Both the position numbers and the translations under genes were made by a program. This document shows positions 32,100-44,600 of a stretch of DNA of 64,000 nucleotides, in pieces (position 1 is the stretch's first letter; each line of letters begins with the position of its first letter). The stretch comes from Adineta steineri (taxonomy: Eukaryota > Rotifera > Eurotatoria > Adinetida > Adinetidae). Below the pieces are notes generated by a model. That model saw only the letters and a list, made by a program, of their open reading frames with translations, was not told the origin of the DNA and did not search any database. The stretch covers positions 726,232 to 790,231 of the forward strand of contig CAJNOI010000014.1 in the NCBI GenBank assembly GCA_905250115.1, read 5' to 3'.

Positions 32100-34892
32100 T
32101 TATTTCTTTGATCGACTTTTAACTGTAGGTAATTTCTTCGTATTTGTCGAACGATGGATAGGTTTTGCATGCTGCTTATTTAACAATACGTATGGTGGTG
32201 ATCGTGTCGATGGCGGCGGCGGTGGTACTAGTTCTTGAATAGTACTAACGAAAGTTTCTGATGATTTTGATGAATGGTCTGGATGAACGACGTTGGAATG
32301 TTTCTCAACGAAGGTTCGGATATGATGAAACATAGGCAAAAAAATCAATTTGATGGCAAGATATACAAGACCAAACAATTCTATACACACCACGGTAAAA
32401 AGAAGGGCATGAAAAATGATTTCTGCTTGTTTTACAATAGGTTTTTGATTATTCATAATGTAATAGGACATTTCTGTTGTTGAAATTGTGAGAGATGTTT
32501 TTAATAGACCATAGTATAGATATTCGTCGAATGTTAGAAAGAGATCTGATTTACTAGTGGGACTTGTTGGAGCCCATAGAGCCGTGTAATATTTTGAACT
32601 GGCGTCATCAAGCGGTTCAGTTTTGTTGATGACACGAGTTAAACGAATTTCAACATTTGGATCATAAGATAATGTTTGATTATTAACAAAAAATGGTTGA
32701 CTATAATTGAGCTCACGAATCATATAATTATATTTGCCATCTGTATTGCTTGTCTCATGCTGTTTACCATATAAACTAATGCGAAAGCCACCAATTGTTT
32801 GAGCATTCTGAAAATTATAGTTCATAAAAAAAGTGTGCGATTGAAGAACAATTGAAACAGAAAGCATGGATCGATAATAAGTGCAATTAAATGCTATTGT
32901 TTTCGGATTGCCATGAATAGTTTGTATAACCTGTAGTTGATTACATTTTTGTTGTGTATTGATAAAATCAATAGTAAGGATAAATTGTTGTTCATCGAGC
33001 AATTTAAATATTGGTTCATCATCTTCAGGAACTGGTGTCGTAAGAGATTTGAGTTGTGTTTCAAACTGAGCATTTCGAATTGTTGTATCACATATAAATG
33101 CTGATGGTGATACAGTTTCAATTGGATATTGTTTTAGAAAAGCACTACTGAATGTGTAAGCGAATATAAGTAAAACAATGAGAGCAAGAGAAGCAAGTCC
33201 ACCGACCCATACCTCTCCTTCTCTTATAAGATCAGCTTGACGAAAAATACGCTTAAGTGTATGACGAACTTTTGTATATTGTTTGCAGAATTTGAGAAAA
33301 CCCATAAAAATAATAATCATCATAGCAATACCAGTCATAATCATTGACCAGAAAAGTGGTGAAATAATTAAACAACTAGATGAATTACCAAAAGTAAACA
33401 TATTATTAATAAGAATATCATCAATATTTGTTGTATCTGGAGATTCAGGATAAGCTAGTTGATCAAAAACAAATATATTTAGATCTGAATAAGTATCATT
33501 GGTAGTCGAACCAAGTGGACAAAATGAATTATGTTCAGTGCAATTATACGGTGAACATTCGATACTTCCTTCAGATACACTCATTGTTCCAAATGGACAT
33601 AAATAACAAATGTAAATACCAATCCAATCTTTATAGGTACCTGCAGGGCAGGACTTTGGAATGGAGAATGCAGGATTAAAACCGATAGTAACGCTTGTGT
33701 CTGGATAAGTTCCCATTGGAGCTCCTACAATCACATATATTTGTCCGGATGAATCAAGAAATGCAACGCTAAGTGTTGCAACAGCAATAGTAAGTAATTT
33801 TGGTTTGAGTTCAATCCATTGAGGACATTGAATTGTAGGAAATAGTGGCATGATCGGATTGGATGAACGAAATTGTTCTGGAGTGAACCAGTAAATAATT
33901 GAAGTTGACCATGTATAAGGAAAGGAATATGTATTTCCTAATAAAATAGGATATGGACCGTCAACTTCATTACTCCATCCTAAACTTTGTCCGTATCCAC
34001 GTTGATTTCCATTTTCGCGATATGCTAACAAAGTCAAATTTGTCATCATAGAAAACCAAAAGACGATGCTCATAGATGCCATGCCAACCAGTACTTGTGA
34101 TGTATTAGACTCGATAGACACACTCATAATATGTTTTTCAGTATAGTAGCCTGCGTCGGTATTCGGTGTTGTCGCTTGCCACGAGCTGTTCGATGGTGTA
34201 TATTCCCATGTATCAAGAACACTCAACGAACTAATATTCAACATTAAGATATAGACCAAAGGCTTGTAGATATTTTGTCCTTGAGTAAAAAAACCAGCTA
34301 TAACAGCTACATAATCATTGTTAACATCGATAGCATGAGGCATAAAATTAGAAATGGGCCATTGTTGTAAATAAGTAATAGTGTGCGTTTGCAAATCGTA
34401 ACTGAAGGCAAATCGACTCGAGAATCCATACGCTCGTTGACCTGTTGGATCAATACCAACCACAAAAAATTCATCATGTCCTGATGAATTAAAGTATTGA
34501 ATATCATATGTAGCCGTACACGATGAGTTTACACGTAAATGTCCAATGAATGGGTATGGTGATGTTGAATAATCATCGTTCTCACCAATAAAAATCACCG
34601 ATGCATCTTGGGAGGCTTGTTTAGGTATCACTAAACTGTAGATAAAATTGTTATCACTCGAAACGATTCCTACATAATCAACATAGCATGGTGATGATAA
34701 ATTAGACGTGATAAATGGACCGAATTGCAAAACAAATCGAGCATCTTTGTTACGCGCTTGTACAACTACATCGTCATTAATTGCCAGTTTTACACCATAT
34801 GCATCAAAACTATTCCAATTGTCATTGGTGAAAGTGTATGATGATACTAATTGTACAATATGTATGAAAAAATACAATCGACAATAGCACAT
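32100..34892 (-). CDS. Large three-pass membrane protein, hypothetical
   Basis: Single-exon ORF of 930 aa, ATG at 34892. An N-terminal signal peptide (about 1-18) leads a luminal or extracellular region of about 480 aa with recurring aromatic-rich strand patterns that could form a beta-propeller. This is followed by a Cys-rich GTYKDWIGIYICYLCPFGTM segment like the ephrin-receptor/GCC2 type module (CPAGTY..C..CPFGT..). Three hydrophobic segments follow: FWSMIMTGIAMMIIIFMGFL, SLALIVLLIFAYTFSS and, near the end, HALLFTVVCIELFGLVYLA. About 240 residues lie between the second and third. The C-terminus is a Pro-rich (VPPPPPSTRSPP), basic tail. Many N-glycosylation sites (NxS/T) support an outside location. 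It is probably a rotifer-type surface protein; function unknown. Confidence 0.65.
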   Translation of the reverse strand: MCYCRLYFFIHIVQLVSSYTFTNDNWNSFDAYGVKLAINDDVVVQARNKDARFVLQFGPFITSNLSSPCYVDYVGIVSSDNNFIYSLVIPKQASQDASVIFIGENDDYSTSPYPFIGHLRVNSSCTATYDIQYFNSSGHDEFFVVGIDPTGQRAYGFSSRFAFSYDLQTHTITYLQQWPISNFMPHAIDVNNDYVAVIAGFFTQGQNIYKPLVYILMLNISSLSVLDTWEYTPSNSSWQATTPNTDAGYYTEKHIMSVSIESNTSQVLVGMASMSIVFWFSMMTNLTLLAYRENGNQRGYGQSLGWSNEVDGPYPILLGNTYSFPYTWSTSIIYWFTPEQFRSSNPIMPLFPTIQCPQWIELKPKLLTIAVATLSVAFLDSSGQIYVIVGAPMGTYPDTSVTIGFNPAFSIPKSCPAGTYKDWIGIYICYLCPFGTMSVSEGSIECSPYNCTEHNSFCPLGSTTNDTYSDLNIFVFDQLAYPESPDTTNIDDILINNMFTFGNSSSCLIISPLFWSMIMTGIAMMIIIFMGFLKFCKQYTKVRHTLKRIFRQADLIREGEVWVGGLASLALIVLLIFAYTFSSAFLKQYPIETVSPSAFICDTTIRNAQFETQLKSLTTPVPEDDEPIFKLLDEQQFILTIDFINTQQKCNQLQVIQTIHGNPKTIAFNCTYYRSMLSVSIVLQSHTFFMNYNFQNAQTIGGFRISLYGKQHETSNTDGKYNYMIRELNYSQPFFVNNQTLSYDPNVEIRLTRVINKTEPLDDASSKYYTALWAPTSPTSKSDLFLTFDEYLYYGLLKTSLTISTTEMSYYIMNNQKPIVKQAEIIFHALLFTVVCIELFGLVYLAIKLIFLPMFHHIRTFVEKHSNVVHPDHSSKSSETFVSTIQELVPPPPPSTRSPPYVLLNKQHAKPIHRSTNTKKLPTVKSRSKK

Positions 34893-36046
34893 ATTATATT
34901 AAAACATACTATTAAAACACGTCTTTTAACTTTCAAGAATAAAGTTGAGAAAAAGTATATGATTGTACTTCGGTATTTATTAGTATCTATTGTCAATATT
35001 TTCTTGAAATTAACAACAAGAAACTGAACGATTTGTTTGTTTGTTAGTAAATAATTAGAGAGTCAATATTTCAGAATCAAACAACTAGAACTCATTAGTA
35101 GAATATATACTAGAAGTTTTTTCTTTAAAAATGTCAATATTATTCTATGTAAGAAGTAATTACTTTCGACTAATGGCTATAAAAAATTCACATCCTGGAG
35201 TAGAAACCGATCTGTACTCAATTAGATCATATCTCTACAATGTAAATATGATTGGGTGAAAGAACATAAGAAATAATACAATATAGTGTGCTAAATCTGC
35301 CTGATGAGACATGTGATGATAATTACAGGCGTGTGTAGGACAAAAATTAATTTGTAGTTGCACCATACGTACGAGATATGATGGTTGAACATGCTGTTGA
35401 TTAGTAACTTTTTTTTTAAATTAATTCCATTCTTAATTATAAATATTATTAAAAATTCGTATGTATTATATTCTCTATTAGTAGAGGATAAATGGTTGAG
35501 TGAGCATGATTTCTTTTTTCTTTCCTTTAAAGGTGATATAGAAGAGAAAAAGAAACATAACCTAAGTGAATCATTAGAACGTTAGAAATTCGACCATGTG
35601 CAAGAAGCTATATTTATTCTTCATATGAAATGTGTTGATAAAATCTAAACAATTATCTATTTATTATAAAAAAAAATTGTTTTAAGAAACTAAAATTATT
35701 AATTTAATTAAAATAAATTCATATTATAAATAAATTTAGATATTTGATAAATATGGATATATTAATGTACTTAGATAAAATTAATTTTTTTCTATTTATT
35801 GAAATTTATTATAATATATTTAATATTAAATAAATGAATTATATTGATAGTCATATAAAAAACAAGATTGGAGGTTATTTTAAGAATCGTCAATATCTTT
35901 ATTCAAATAATAGTTTTTTTTTAGTTAATCGAAAATATCTGAAATGTTGATTTCTATTAAGAATCTTTTATCGGAATAGAAATATATTAACAAACTAATA
36001 TTAATCAAGAATGATTCATTATTCTTTAAATTAAAGAAACATTTAG

Positions 36047-36300
36047 GTGGTCAGTAGACTAAATGAAACGGTCAGTAAAATTATTGAAATGGTCAGTAAT
36101 TAATTTGATAGGTCCATAATAAAATTTAAACGATCAGTAAATAAAATGAAATGGAAAGTAAAAAAATATAAACTTGTGCAAAGATGTACTACTTTTCTTT
36201 TTTTACTGACAAAAATCATATTTTCTCACTGCTACTTCCACAAAATCTATTCACCACTTTTGAATTGTTTACTGATATTTCAATTATTTTACTGACCGCA
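36047..36300. repeat. Fold-back element of 21-bp GGTCAGTAAA repeats
   Basis: Units of about 21 bp beginning GGTCAGTA recur at 36048, 36070, 36091, about 36111, 36132 and 36153. Inverted units (TTTACTGA, TTTTACTGACC) occur at about 36195-36300. Left arm 36069-36100 pairs with right arm 36267-36299 with a few mismatches. No target duplication was found. Confidence 0.6.
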
Positions 36301-38231
36301 GAACATATTCCCATTATATTTATCAAGAAAAGTGGTTAAAAGTTTTCTTCAGTAATAATTAATATCAGATGAAAATATATTTGTTATCGATTATTTATTA
36401 TTTCATAGAAAATAAATAAAATAAAAAGAAAATATTTTTTTAAATAAACTAATGAAATAATAATAAAATAATTGTTTTATGATATGTTCTAATGAGATCT
36501 CGGTCGTTAAAGTTGTGATTAATAAATAATTATTCTTTGTCAATAAAATTTGTAAAATTAATTTAATAAAAAAACAAACGAAATAAAAATGTTTTTATAT
36601 CATCAACAACTATCAATGATAAATCTATCGAATAAAAAATTAATATTTAATTTTCATAATGTTTAGATAACAATATTCGTCGGAATGTCTGAAGAAATAA
36701 GAAAATTTCTTAAATATAAATAATATTCATCGGCGGAGGAGAGAGAAAATATATATCAAGAGGAAAGAAATAAAAACAGGAAGTAGCGTAGAAAAAGATC
36801 ACGTATTAATGAAATGAACGAGAAAGGTGTCCGCCTATTTCTGGATCCTATCGTTTCCATCTGGAGAAAACTGTATGACTACTTGTAAAATGAATTAACG
36901 ATATTTATTGAATGATAATGTTTAAAAAAAACAAAATGAAAAGAAATAAAATACAATTGGAATTCTGTTTTATCTTAATTATAGATATTGATGTATTAAA
37001 AATTAAAAAAAAACTCCATAACGACGATAAAGATATATTAAGTTAATATTTGTTTATTGATAGAAAATCTCTTTTTAAATGATTTGATAATCAATTCTCT
37101 TGTTTCTTCGAACAGATTGGTGAACAAATAATTTAGAGAAGATCTTTTTTAATAAAAATTTCGGCTAAAACTATTTAACTGATATATTACAAATATAAAC
37201 AATTCTTAAATAAATAAATGAAATTTTAATATTTAATATATTTTCGTGTAATATAAATTTATTTATATAAGAACACAAAAAATGACGAAGAAGGAAACAT
37301 TTAAAAAACAATTTAGTTTTTTTTTATTTATTTCAAGAACTGAATATAAAATAAAGATTAAAATATTATTTTTCAAATTTCAATTATTTTTATATTTTAT
37401 TCACATTTCATTGATTTGCATTTTAACCTAAAACAAATAATGAAAAGAATTTTTTAAATTTATATTTCTTCCGAATTGAGATGAAATATAAACTTAAGAG
37501 AAAAAAACAAATGAAAGAATAATTCATTGATTTCTCATTAATATTTATATATCATTTTATTCAATGTGATCTTTTTTTTAACTTATGAAAAAAAATTTCA
37601 TGTTTGATACTATAATTATCATCGATTTAGTAAATTGAAATTATTAAACAAGATAAAACACTCTTAGTTGATATTTTATTAATAAAGAAATAATTTGATA
37701 TTTTAGAAAATCTAATATTGAATTTTTGAGTGGAATTAAATCGCTGAAGCCAATTTTTAAATTTCTAATGTGACTTTAAAATATATTTTAATAATTACTC
37801 ATAAGGAAATATGTATAGAATTATTTTCGAACTAAGATTTATTCATAAAATAATCGTATTTATGTAAAATAAAATAACCATTTTAGATACTCAGAGTGAT
37901 CATAAATTTAAATATCTTTTTCAGACATTAGCCAAACTGTTTATATAGACGCTCGAGAATGTCTCTCATTTGAGTGGGATTATGTACAGATAGATACAAT
38001 GTCTTTACAATATATTATTCTTGTGCAATATAATAATCGTCACTGAAGGGATATCGCCTTCGTTTTGTGTTGTAATACTTTTTTCATCTCCTTGTGTTAT
38101 AACCTCGATCGTTATATGTGCATATTCGTATCAACTTCTGTTCTCTTCTCTTTTCATGCGTAACAAATAACCTATTAAAACTACGATATACATATGTATG
38201 AAAGAAAAGAATAATACAACTGGACTATGAA

Positions 38232-38351
38232 GTAGTGCCGTGAACATTATATACCGAGTATCTCGGTATCACTACTCCACTAGTTTATCATTGTGTTTAC
38301 AATAAAATAAATAAACGACGCAGCGGTAATGAATATATATCCGCGTCGTTT
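38232..38351. other. Two adjacent hairpins, possible structured RNA
   Basis: Hairpin 1: ATACCGAG-TAT-CTCGGTAT (38251-38269) with an outer stem GTAGTG (38232-38237) / CACTAC (38270-38275). Hairpin 2: AAACGACGC (38313-38321) with GCGTCGTTT (38343-38351). Both are GC-rich against a 20-25% GC background. Confidence 0.4.
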
Positions 38352-38448
38352 TCATAAATTCATTATACCCTCTATTATGGTAAACTTTATATTTCATTTT
38401 TAAAATATTTTATTTAAAGCATTTTCAAAGACGATGACAACACGGGAA

Positions 38449-38680
38449 ATATTTTTTAATTAACTCATTAGATTTTATTCATAAAAAAAGATTCTGAATA
38501 AATACATACTAATGACTGAAGATAAACGATCATATTTAATGAAAAACATAATTAACTTAAAAATTTGTTTATGTAGGACATTTTGAAGGATAATGAGAAT
38601 ACGAAAAATAGTCTATAATTAACTCATTAAATCGATATCGATGAAAATAATGCGCAGTAATACATACTAATGAGCATCAT
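38449..38680. repeat. First copies of the TTTTTTAATTAACTCATTA repeat
   Basis: One full unit plus part of a second. Landmarks are TTTTTTAATTAACTCATTAG, AATAAATACATACTAATGAC and GGACATTTTGAAGGATAATG; the same sequence recurs about 900 bp downstream at 39388-39870. Confidence 0.7.
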
Positions 38681-39387
38681 GAGATTTTATTTTAATTTTT
38701 ATCAATGAGAGTAAAATTTTCTTTAGTTATTTTAATTTTAATAAAAAAATATATAAATTTTTGATCTTAAATAATAATTTTCAATCTAAAGACGTATTTG
38801 AAACTTGAGTAATAAAATAAAATATAAGTGAATTTGTATTCTAGTTATGTTAAATAAACAATATTAGAACAAAATTTATGTAGAATATCAATGTATATAA
38901 TGTTAGAAAAAGAAGAAAGTTTGTTGCTAGGTTTTGTTTTTGTTTGCAGTATTAGTAATAAGTTAAAAATGATCCTATTAGATCGAAGATATCTTTTTTT
39001 TCTATTAAAGTTCAAAGTTGCTACATTAAGTTTAGCTTTCAAAGAAAAGAATTAAAAAATCTCACGGTTACGTTTATATTCTTTATCTATAATTACATTA
39101 AAGTGGTATGTACATTTTAATTAATAAATATAAAACAGTTAGTACTGTTGTATTTGATCTGAAGATTACAATAAAACTTTCATAGAATTATACAATTACT
39201 GATGTTTAAGTGTTGATGGTGACAAAAAAGAAGATTTGTTTTTGTTTTATAATATGTAAGTTAAATGTGATCGTTTAAAATCGAGTATTCTCATATTTAT
39301 ATTAAAACTAAAAGAACTATGGAAAGAGTTACTTTCATTTAATATTTTTATCGAGGATATTTTCAAGGACGAAATATATATGAAAAA

Positions 39388-39870
39388 CATTTTTTAATTA
39401 ACTCATTAGGTAGATATTGGTGAAATGGATTATGAATAAATACATACTAATGACTGAAGATAAACGAGCATATTTAATGAAAAACATAATTAACTTAAAA
39501 AGTTGTTTATCTAAGATATTTCGAAGGATAATGAGAATACGAAAAACATTTTTTAATTAACTCATTAGGTAGATATTGATGAAATGGATTATGAATAAAT
39601 ACATACTAGTGACTGAAGATAAACGATCATATTTAATGAAAAACATTTTTTAATTAACTCATTAGATTTTATTCATAAAAAAAGATTGTGAATAAATACA
39701 TACTAATGACTGAAGATAAATGATCATATTTAATGAAAAACATAATTAACTTAAAAATTGTTTATGTAGGACATTTTGAAGGATAATGAGAAAACGAAAA
39801 AACATTTTTTAATTAACTCATTAAATCGATATTGATGAAAATATTATGCAGTGGTAAATACTAATGAGCG
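39388..39870. repeat. Tandem array of a ~157-bp repeat
   Basis: The landmark CATTTTTTAATTAACTCATTA begins near 39388, 39547, 39644 and 39801, so units are about 159, 97 and 157 bp; the 97-bp unit lacks the AATTAACTTAAAA...GGATAATGAG section. Copies are about 90% alike by eye. Confidence 0.75.
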
Positions 39871-41287
39871 AAGTAAATAGATATTAGATAATTGAAAACA
39901 TGATGACTGGCAAGAAATATTTTAAGTATAGAAATCTATTCGTTCAATTGAGGATTAAAAAGAGAAAGTAATTATTTGTGTTTGTTTGATTGGGTGATAC
40001 TGAATAAGAGTAGATATGAAAGAAATTTTCGTTAGAAATTATAAAGAAAATTCAAAAATCATTGTTATGTCTAATTTGAACATGAATTGATGCCAACTCA
40101 CCATGAAATATGTTTTATATGAAAAGCACAGTAATCGAACTCGGTTGGTGAAAATCATAGAGCAAAAATATATTTTTTGCGTAAACGAGCAAGTAATTAT
40201 AACAATATATGAAATTGAAATAGCTAATCTGATAGGAAAATATTCCATGATCCATAAAAGTTAAATGTCAAATGTATTTTATAATCAATTATTTTCATCT
40301 AATCAATAAATTCAACAACAAAAATGGGAGTTGAGTGTCTTTGGAAGTGTTATATAGTAAAAAATTACAATCATCACATCTTTTGTGTTTTCATCTATTT
40401 CAAGATTTTTTCATAAAATATGCCAGCATTCTAGAAAATAAAGTTCACATAGCAATCGATACGAACCAAAACAGAGGTATCATATATAAGCAATAAATTA
40501 AAAGCTACGGCGTTTGTAACATTTTAGCATTATAAGTACGTTTATCTAACGAAAGCATTTGTTACAATAGGTGTTGATTATTTAAAAGATAATTAAAATA
40601 CTCTGTACAAATATATTCACTGTTAATTTTAAATTTTGATTGTGTCCAAACCAACGTTAGTTCACATTGAACCGATGATTATTCTAAAAAAAACTTAATA
40701 CGGATCTCAGAAAAAAGTCAAGTGCCCAGGAAAAACCAGCTTTTGGCACTAGAAGATTTTTTAGCTAGGGGAAAAATTCTAAAACCGGAATTTTCGTGGT
40801 AATCATTGGCGCAACGTAAAACTGCAGAGCAAAAGAATGACTATTCAGCCATGACTGCGCTCATGAAAGATAAAACGAAAAGGAAAACAAAACAGAACGC
40901 AAAAAAAAAATAGAAACAAAACAAGAGAGACCGATTGAGAATAGCACACAGTATATAAGAAGTGGACATTACTGATATTGTCACATTCAATAATATAGAA
41001 TTGAAGTATAACAAGAAAAGGTAAGCATCATTTATATTACAATCTATCAACTGTGAGAGTAGAGCAAAGCGAATATTTTAAGTTATTGACACTTAGTAAA
41101 AACCCGTGACAACTTTTGTCGTATCTTAATGAATATAGGCTTACTTGACTCCATGTATTAATTCACTACATCTTAGATTTTAACGTTTAGGGTATATACC
41201 GAAGATATTAAAACAAAAAAAACTTATTATTGTTCTATTAAATGCACTTTTAATTTGATAGAATTAGCTAAATTCAATATAAATCTT

Positions 41288-41354
41288 GAGGGTTTGGGTG
41301 CAGATGGAAGAAATCACACCGATTCCACTCTACACTCACACCAACACCCACCCT
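41288..41354. repeat. Telomere-like fold-back palindrome
   Basis: Left arm GAGGGTTTGGGTGCAGA (41288-41304); right arm CTCACACCAACACCCACCCT (41335-41354). Confidence 0.5.
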
Positions 41355-41479
41355 TTATTCGTATAAGTACCGCTAATAGTGAGCAGTATCAAAAGTTTTA
41401 ACGAATTTCAAACACACAGAAATAGTTCTAGTTTTCATGATTTAAACTTTTGTCAAAATATCAAACGTTTTTTTATGAT

Positions 41480-41532
41480 ATGGGTGTATGTAGGCACAGG
41501 ATAGGAGAAGGTTTATATCCACACCCATCCTA
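41480..41532. repeat. Telomere-like fold-back palindrome
   Basis: Left arm ATGGGTGTATGTAGG (41480-41494); right arm TATCCACACCCATCCTA (41516-41532). Confidence 0.5.
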
Positions 41533-41628
41533 GATATTCTTGTATAAGGAAGAGACATATTTATATGCTAACTTGAACTAGTCAATAATGTATATTGTCT
41601 TGTGTTGATTCAGGTGTGAACAGCAACG

Positions 41629-44600
41629 ATGCCTGCTATTCAAGAGGCAAGGATAAATGAGCATGGCCTAAGAGCGTGGTTGCGCGGACGGTGAGTGCTT
41701 GCTATCCTTTTTTTACACAATACATAGTAGTTTCGGTTGTTTTGCAGGCAAGAGTGGTTAGGATGCCTACTTGCTAGTTGCTTTACTACAAGTGGTTTAA
41801 TCACGATAGGTTGCGTCGTGGTTATCAGCTTGATTCCAGTATATCTTAGCAAACATGGTGGCACAATAACGAACACGAACAAAGGTGAGTGAACGATAAT
41901 AACTTTATAGAGCTCTTTATTTTTCGATCATTCGTCATCGTAGGGACGGCATTGGAATTGGCGTTCGCGTCGGATTATTCGGTACCATCGGGTAGTACGC
42001 GGCCAACTGTCGAAAATATGCAAGATTTGGCAAGACAGGTAAGCTTCTATCGTTTTACAAATAGAAACAAGAATAATATCGTGAGTGATGTATGAAGTTT
42101 TTGATTTCCAATAAAAGAAAGATCTTTCAAGCCCGTATTAGTTCTATCTTCGGAGTACTATCATCTGGTTTATGGCGACTTTTAAGGAGATGTAAAGGAT
42201 TTTAGCTATCGCTTTCGATTTTGTTGGATAAGAATAACTCTTTTTTGCTCTTTCTAGGTTGAGAAGGCGGCCGGAATCGATGCAGGTACATTAACAGCAA
42301 CCAATGCTGAATTCGCTAATCTACCAGAAACTCGTCGACGCCGAAGGTAAGTGATTTTTATGCATATATTATCATGTAGTAAATATCTTTAAATCTATAT
42401 TAGTACATCTTCGTGTGATGCGAGCGGGAATACACCGTTGGCAGGTGACTTCCTCCAAATTATTTTCGCGGTAACATATCCAAAACGGTGTGGCAACTCA
42501 ATTGCAAGCACTTGTGCGACAAGATTCCTCACGAATATCACCATTGCCATTCGTGGTCTTACTGTTTTGAAGACAACAATCCTACTAACAGGAAACGAAC
42601 CAATCGAAGTACAGCTCGCGATTTGCTCAGTGACAAGTCGAGTTACAAGTAAGGTTTCTTTCTTTGTGTACTACTACTCTTGGCTTAGTAGAATATACCA
42701 CTTTTTCTTATTTGAAAATGACAAGAAATGTGTACCCATTTATCGGTACTCATCTTTTTGTGTTTTTTATAGCCCAAACCTGCACCGACAACGTTCACAA
42801 CGAAGATGAAACGGATGTCGATTGCGGAGGTCGAATTTGCTCAGCGTGTGCGGATATGAAGAGCTGTCTCGTAAACGCAGATTGTTTAAACAACAACTGT
42901 AATGCAACAACGAAAACATGTTTATGTGAGTCCAATAGAAAGAGGATGAGTGTGGTTGTGAGTGAATGAGACAGAATTCTAACTATCACCCAAACCTACC
43001 GACGCCTATACCTCACGCTCAAGAAAAAGTTGTGTAGTTTTACGAGTTATTATGAATTATAAATTTACACTAACCAAAATTCGGCTCAAAGTTTTTGCGT
43101 CTTTTTTTATTGCTTTGTTTCATTGTTTGATATAACTTGAGTCAGAAAATGTTCAAAGGTTCAGCTCAGTCGAGTTTGAAATCTAGTGTGACGAAAGTAT
43201 CGTGACTCTGCGAGTAGACTTATATAGTTTTGACTGAATCGTCTAGTCCCACGGGGATTCAGTCAACTGGAACTCCCGCATATCTAATTATTGAATTACT
43301 GAACAATGCAAATAAAACCTTACCTTTTACTTCTCCTCCATATTAAAGAACATGACAAAAAATAGTGTCCTCAATACTTTCCTAGGTGTTTATATGTTGT
43401 AAATTCCTGATTATCAACACTCATCAAAGGAAGACTTCTTAAGATTAAGCTGTGAACTTTTCCAACTATCTGATCTTTAATAAATTCAGCTTCTTAAGTG
43501 ATTTCATACCATTCTCTTGCGACACCGGTCACGTTCTCGACTTTAAAAGATAAATTTCTCTCATCAGTTCTTCGAATTAACTGACATTTAATGTGCATAG
43601 CTCTCTACTGCTTGTGACTATTCCGTCAAAGCAGAGTCTCATTCTTGTACCAAAATATATTGTCTCAAAACTATTTTCGCAAGAATTATCAGCGCTACCA
43701 CTCGATTTTTTATTAATTCACATTCCATAAAAATTTTCAGCGTGCGCGACTAACGCCAGCATGTGCAACTTCGCCAATGCTCAGTCTGCATGCATCAATG
43801 GAAGCTGTGCATTTGTTAGTTGCAATTCTGGCTTTTCCAACTGCAACAACGACCTTTCTGACGGATGCGAAGTGAACACAGCTGCAAGTACCACCAACTG
43901 TGGTACCTGTAATAACATCTGTTCTTTCACCAATGCTCAGGCGGTATGCAATAGTGGCACTTGTAAAATGGGTATATGCAATACCGGATTTACCGACTGC
44001 AACAAAGATCCGTCAGATGGGTGTGAAATCAATACTGCTGCTGATCTTAAGAACTGTGGTAGTTGCGGAAGTGCTTGCTCGTTTCCAAATGCAGCTGCGT
44101 CTTGTAATACTGGCAAATGCACAATGGGTGCTTGCAACATTGGATATGCCGACTGCAACAAAAATCCGTCAGACGGATGCGAAATCAATGTTAGTGGCCT
44201 GACGAACATAGGTACCGATATAAACAACTGTGGTATTTGCAGCTATGTCTGCTCGTTTTCTAATGCAGCAGCATCGTGTATCACCGGTACATGTACGATG
44301 GGTACTTGCAACACTGGATTCGTTGACTGTAACAAAAGCCCATCAGATGGATGTGAAATCAACACTGGGATTGATCTTAAGAACTGTGGTAGTTGCGGAA
44401 ATCTTTGCTCGTTTTCAAATGCAGCGGCGACTTGTAATAATGGTAAATGCACAATGGGTACTTGCAACGCCGGATTTACCGATTGTAACCAAGTCTCTTC
44501 GGACGGGTGCGAAGTCAACACAGCTGCAAGTGCCACCAACTGTGGCACCTGTAATAACATCTGTTCTTTCACCAATGCACAATCGCTATGCAATGGTGGT

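Larger units (their letters stand above)
34893..41628. other. Long gene-free AT-rich region
   Basis: Almost 7 kb with no credible gene. It contains a 21-bp inverted minisatellite (36047-36300), two GC-rich hairpins (38232-38351), a dispersed/tandem repeat of about 157 bp (38449-38680, 39388-39870) and two telomere-like fold-backs (41288-41354, 41480-41532). The remainder, including 36301-38231 and 39871-41287, shows only simple AT-rich sequence. Confidence 0.55.
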
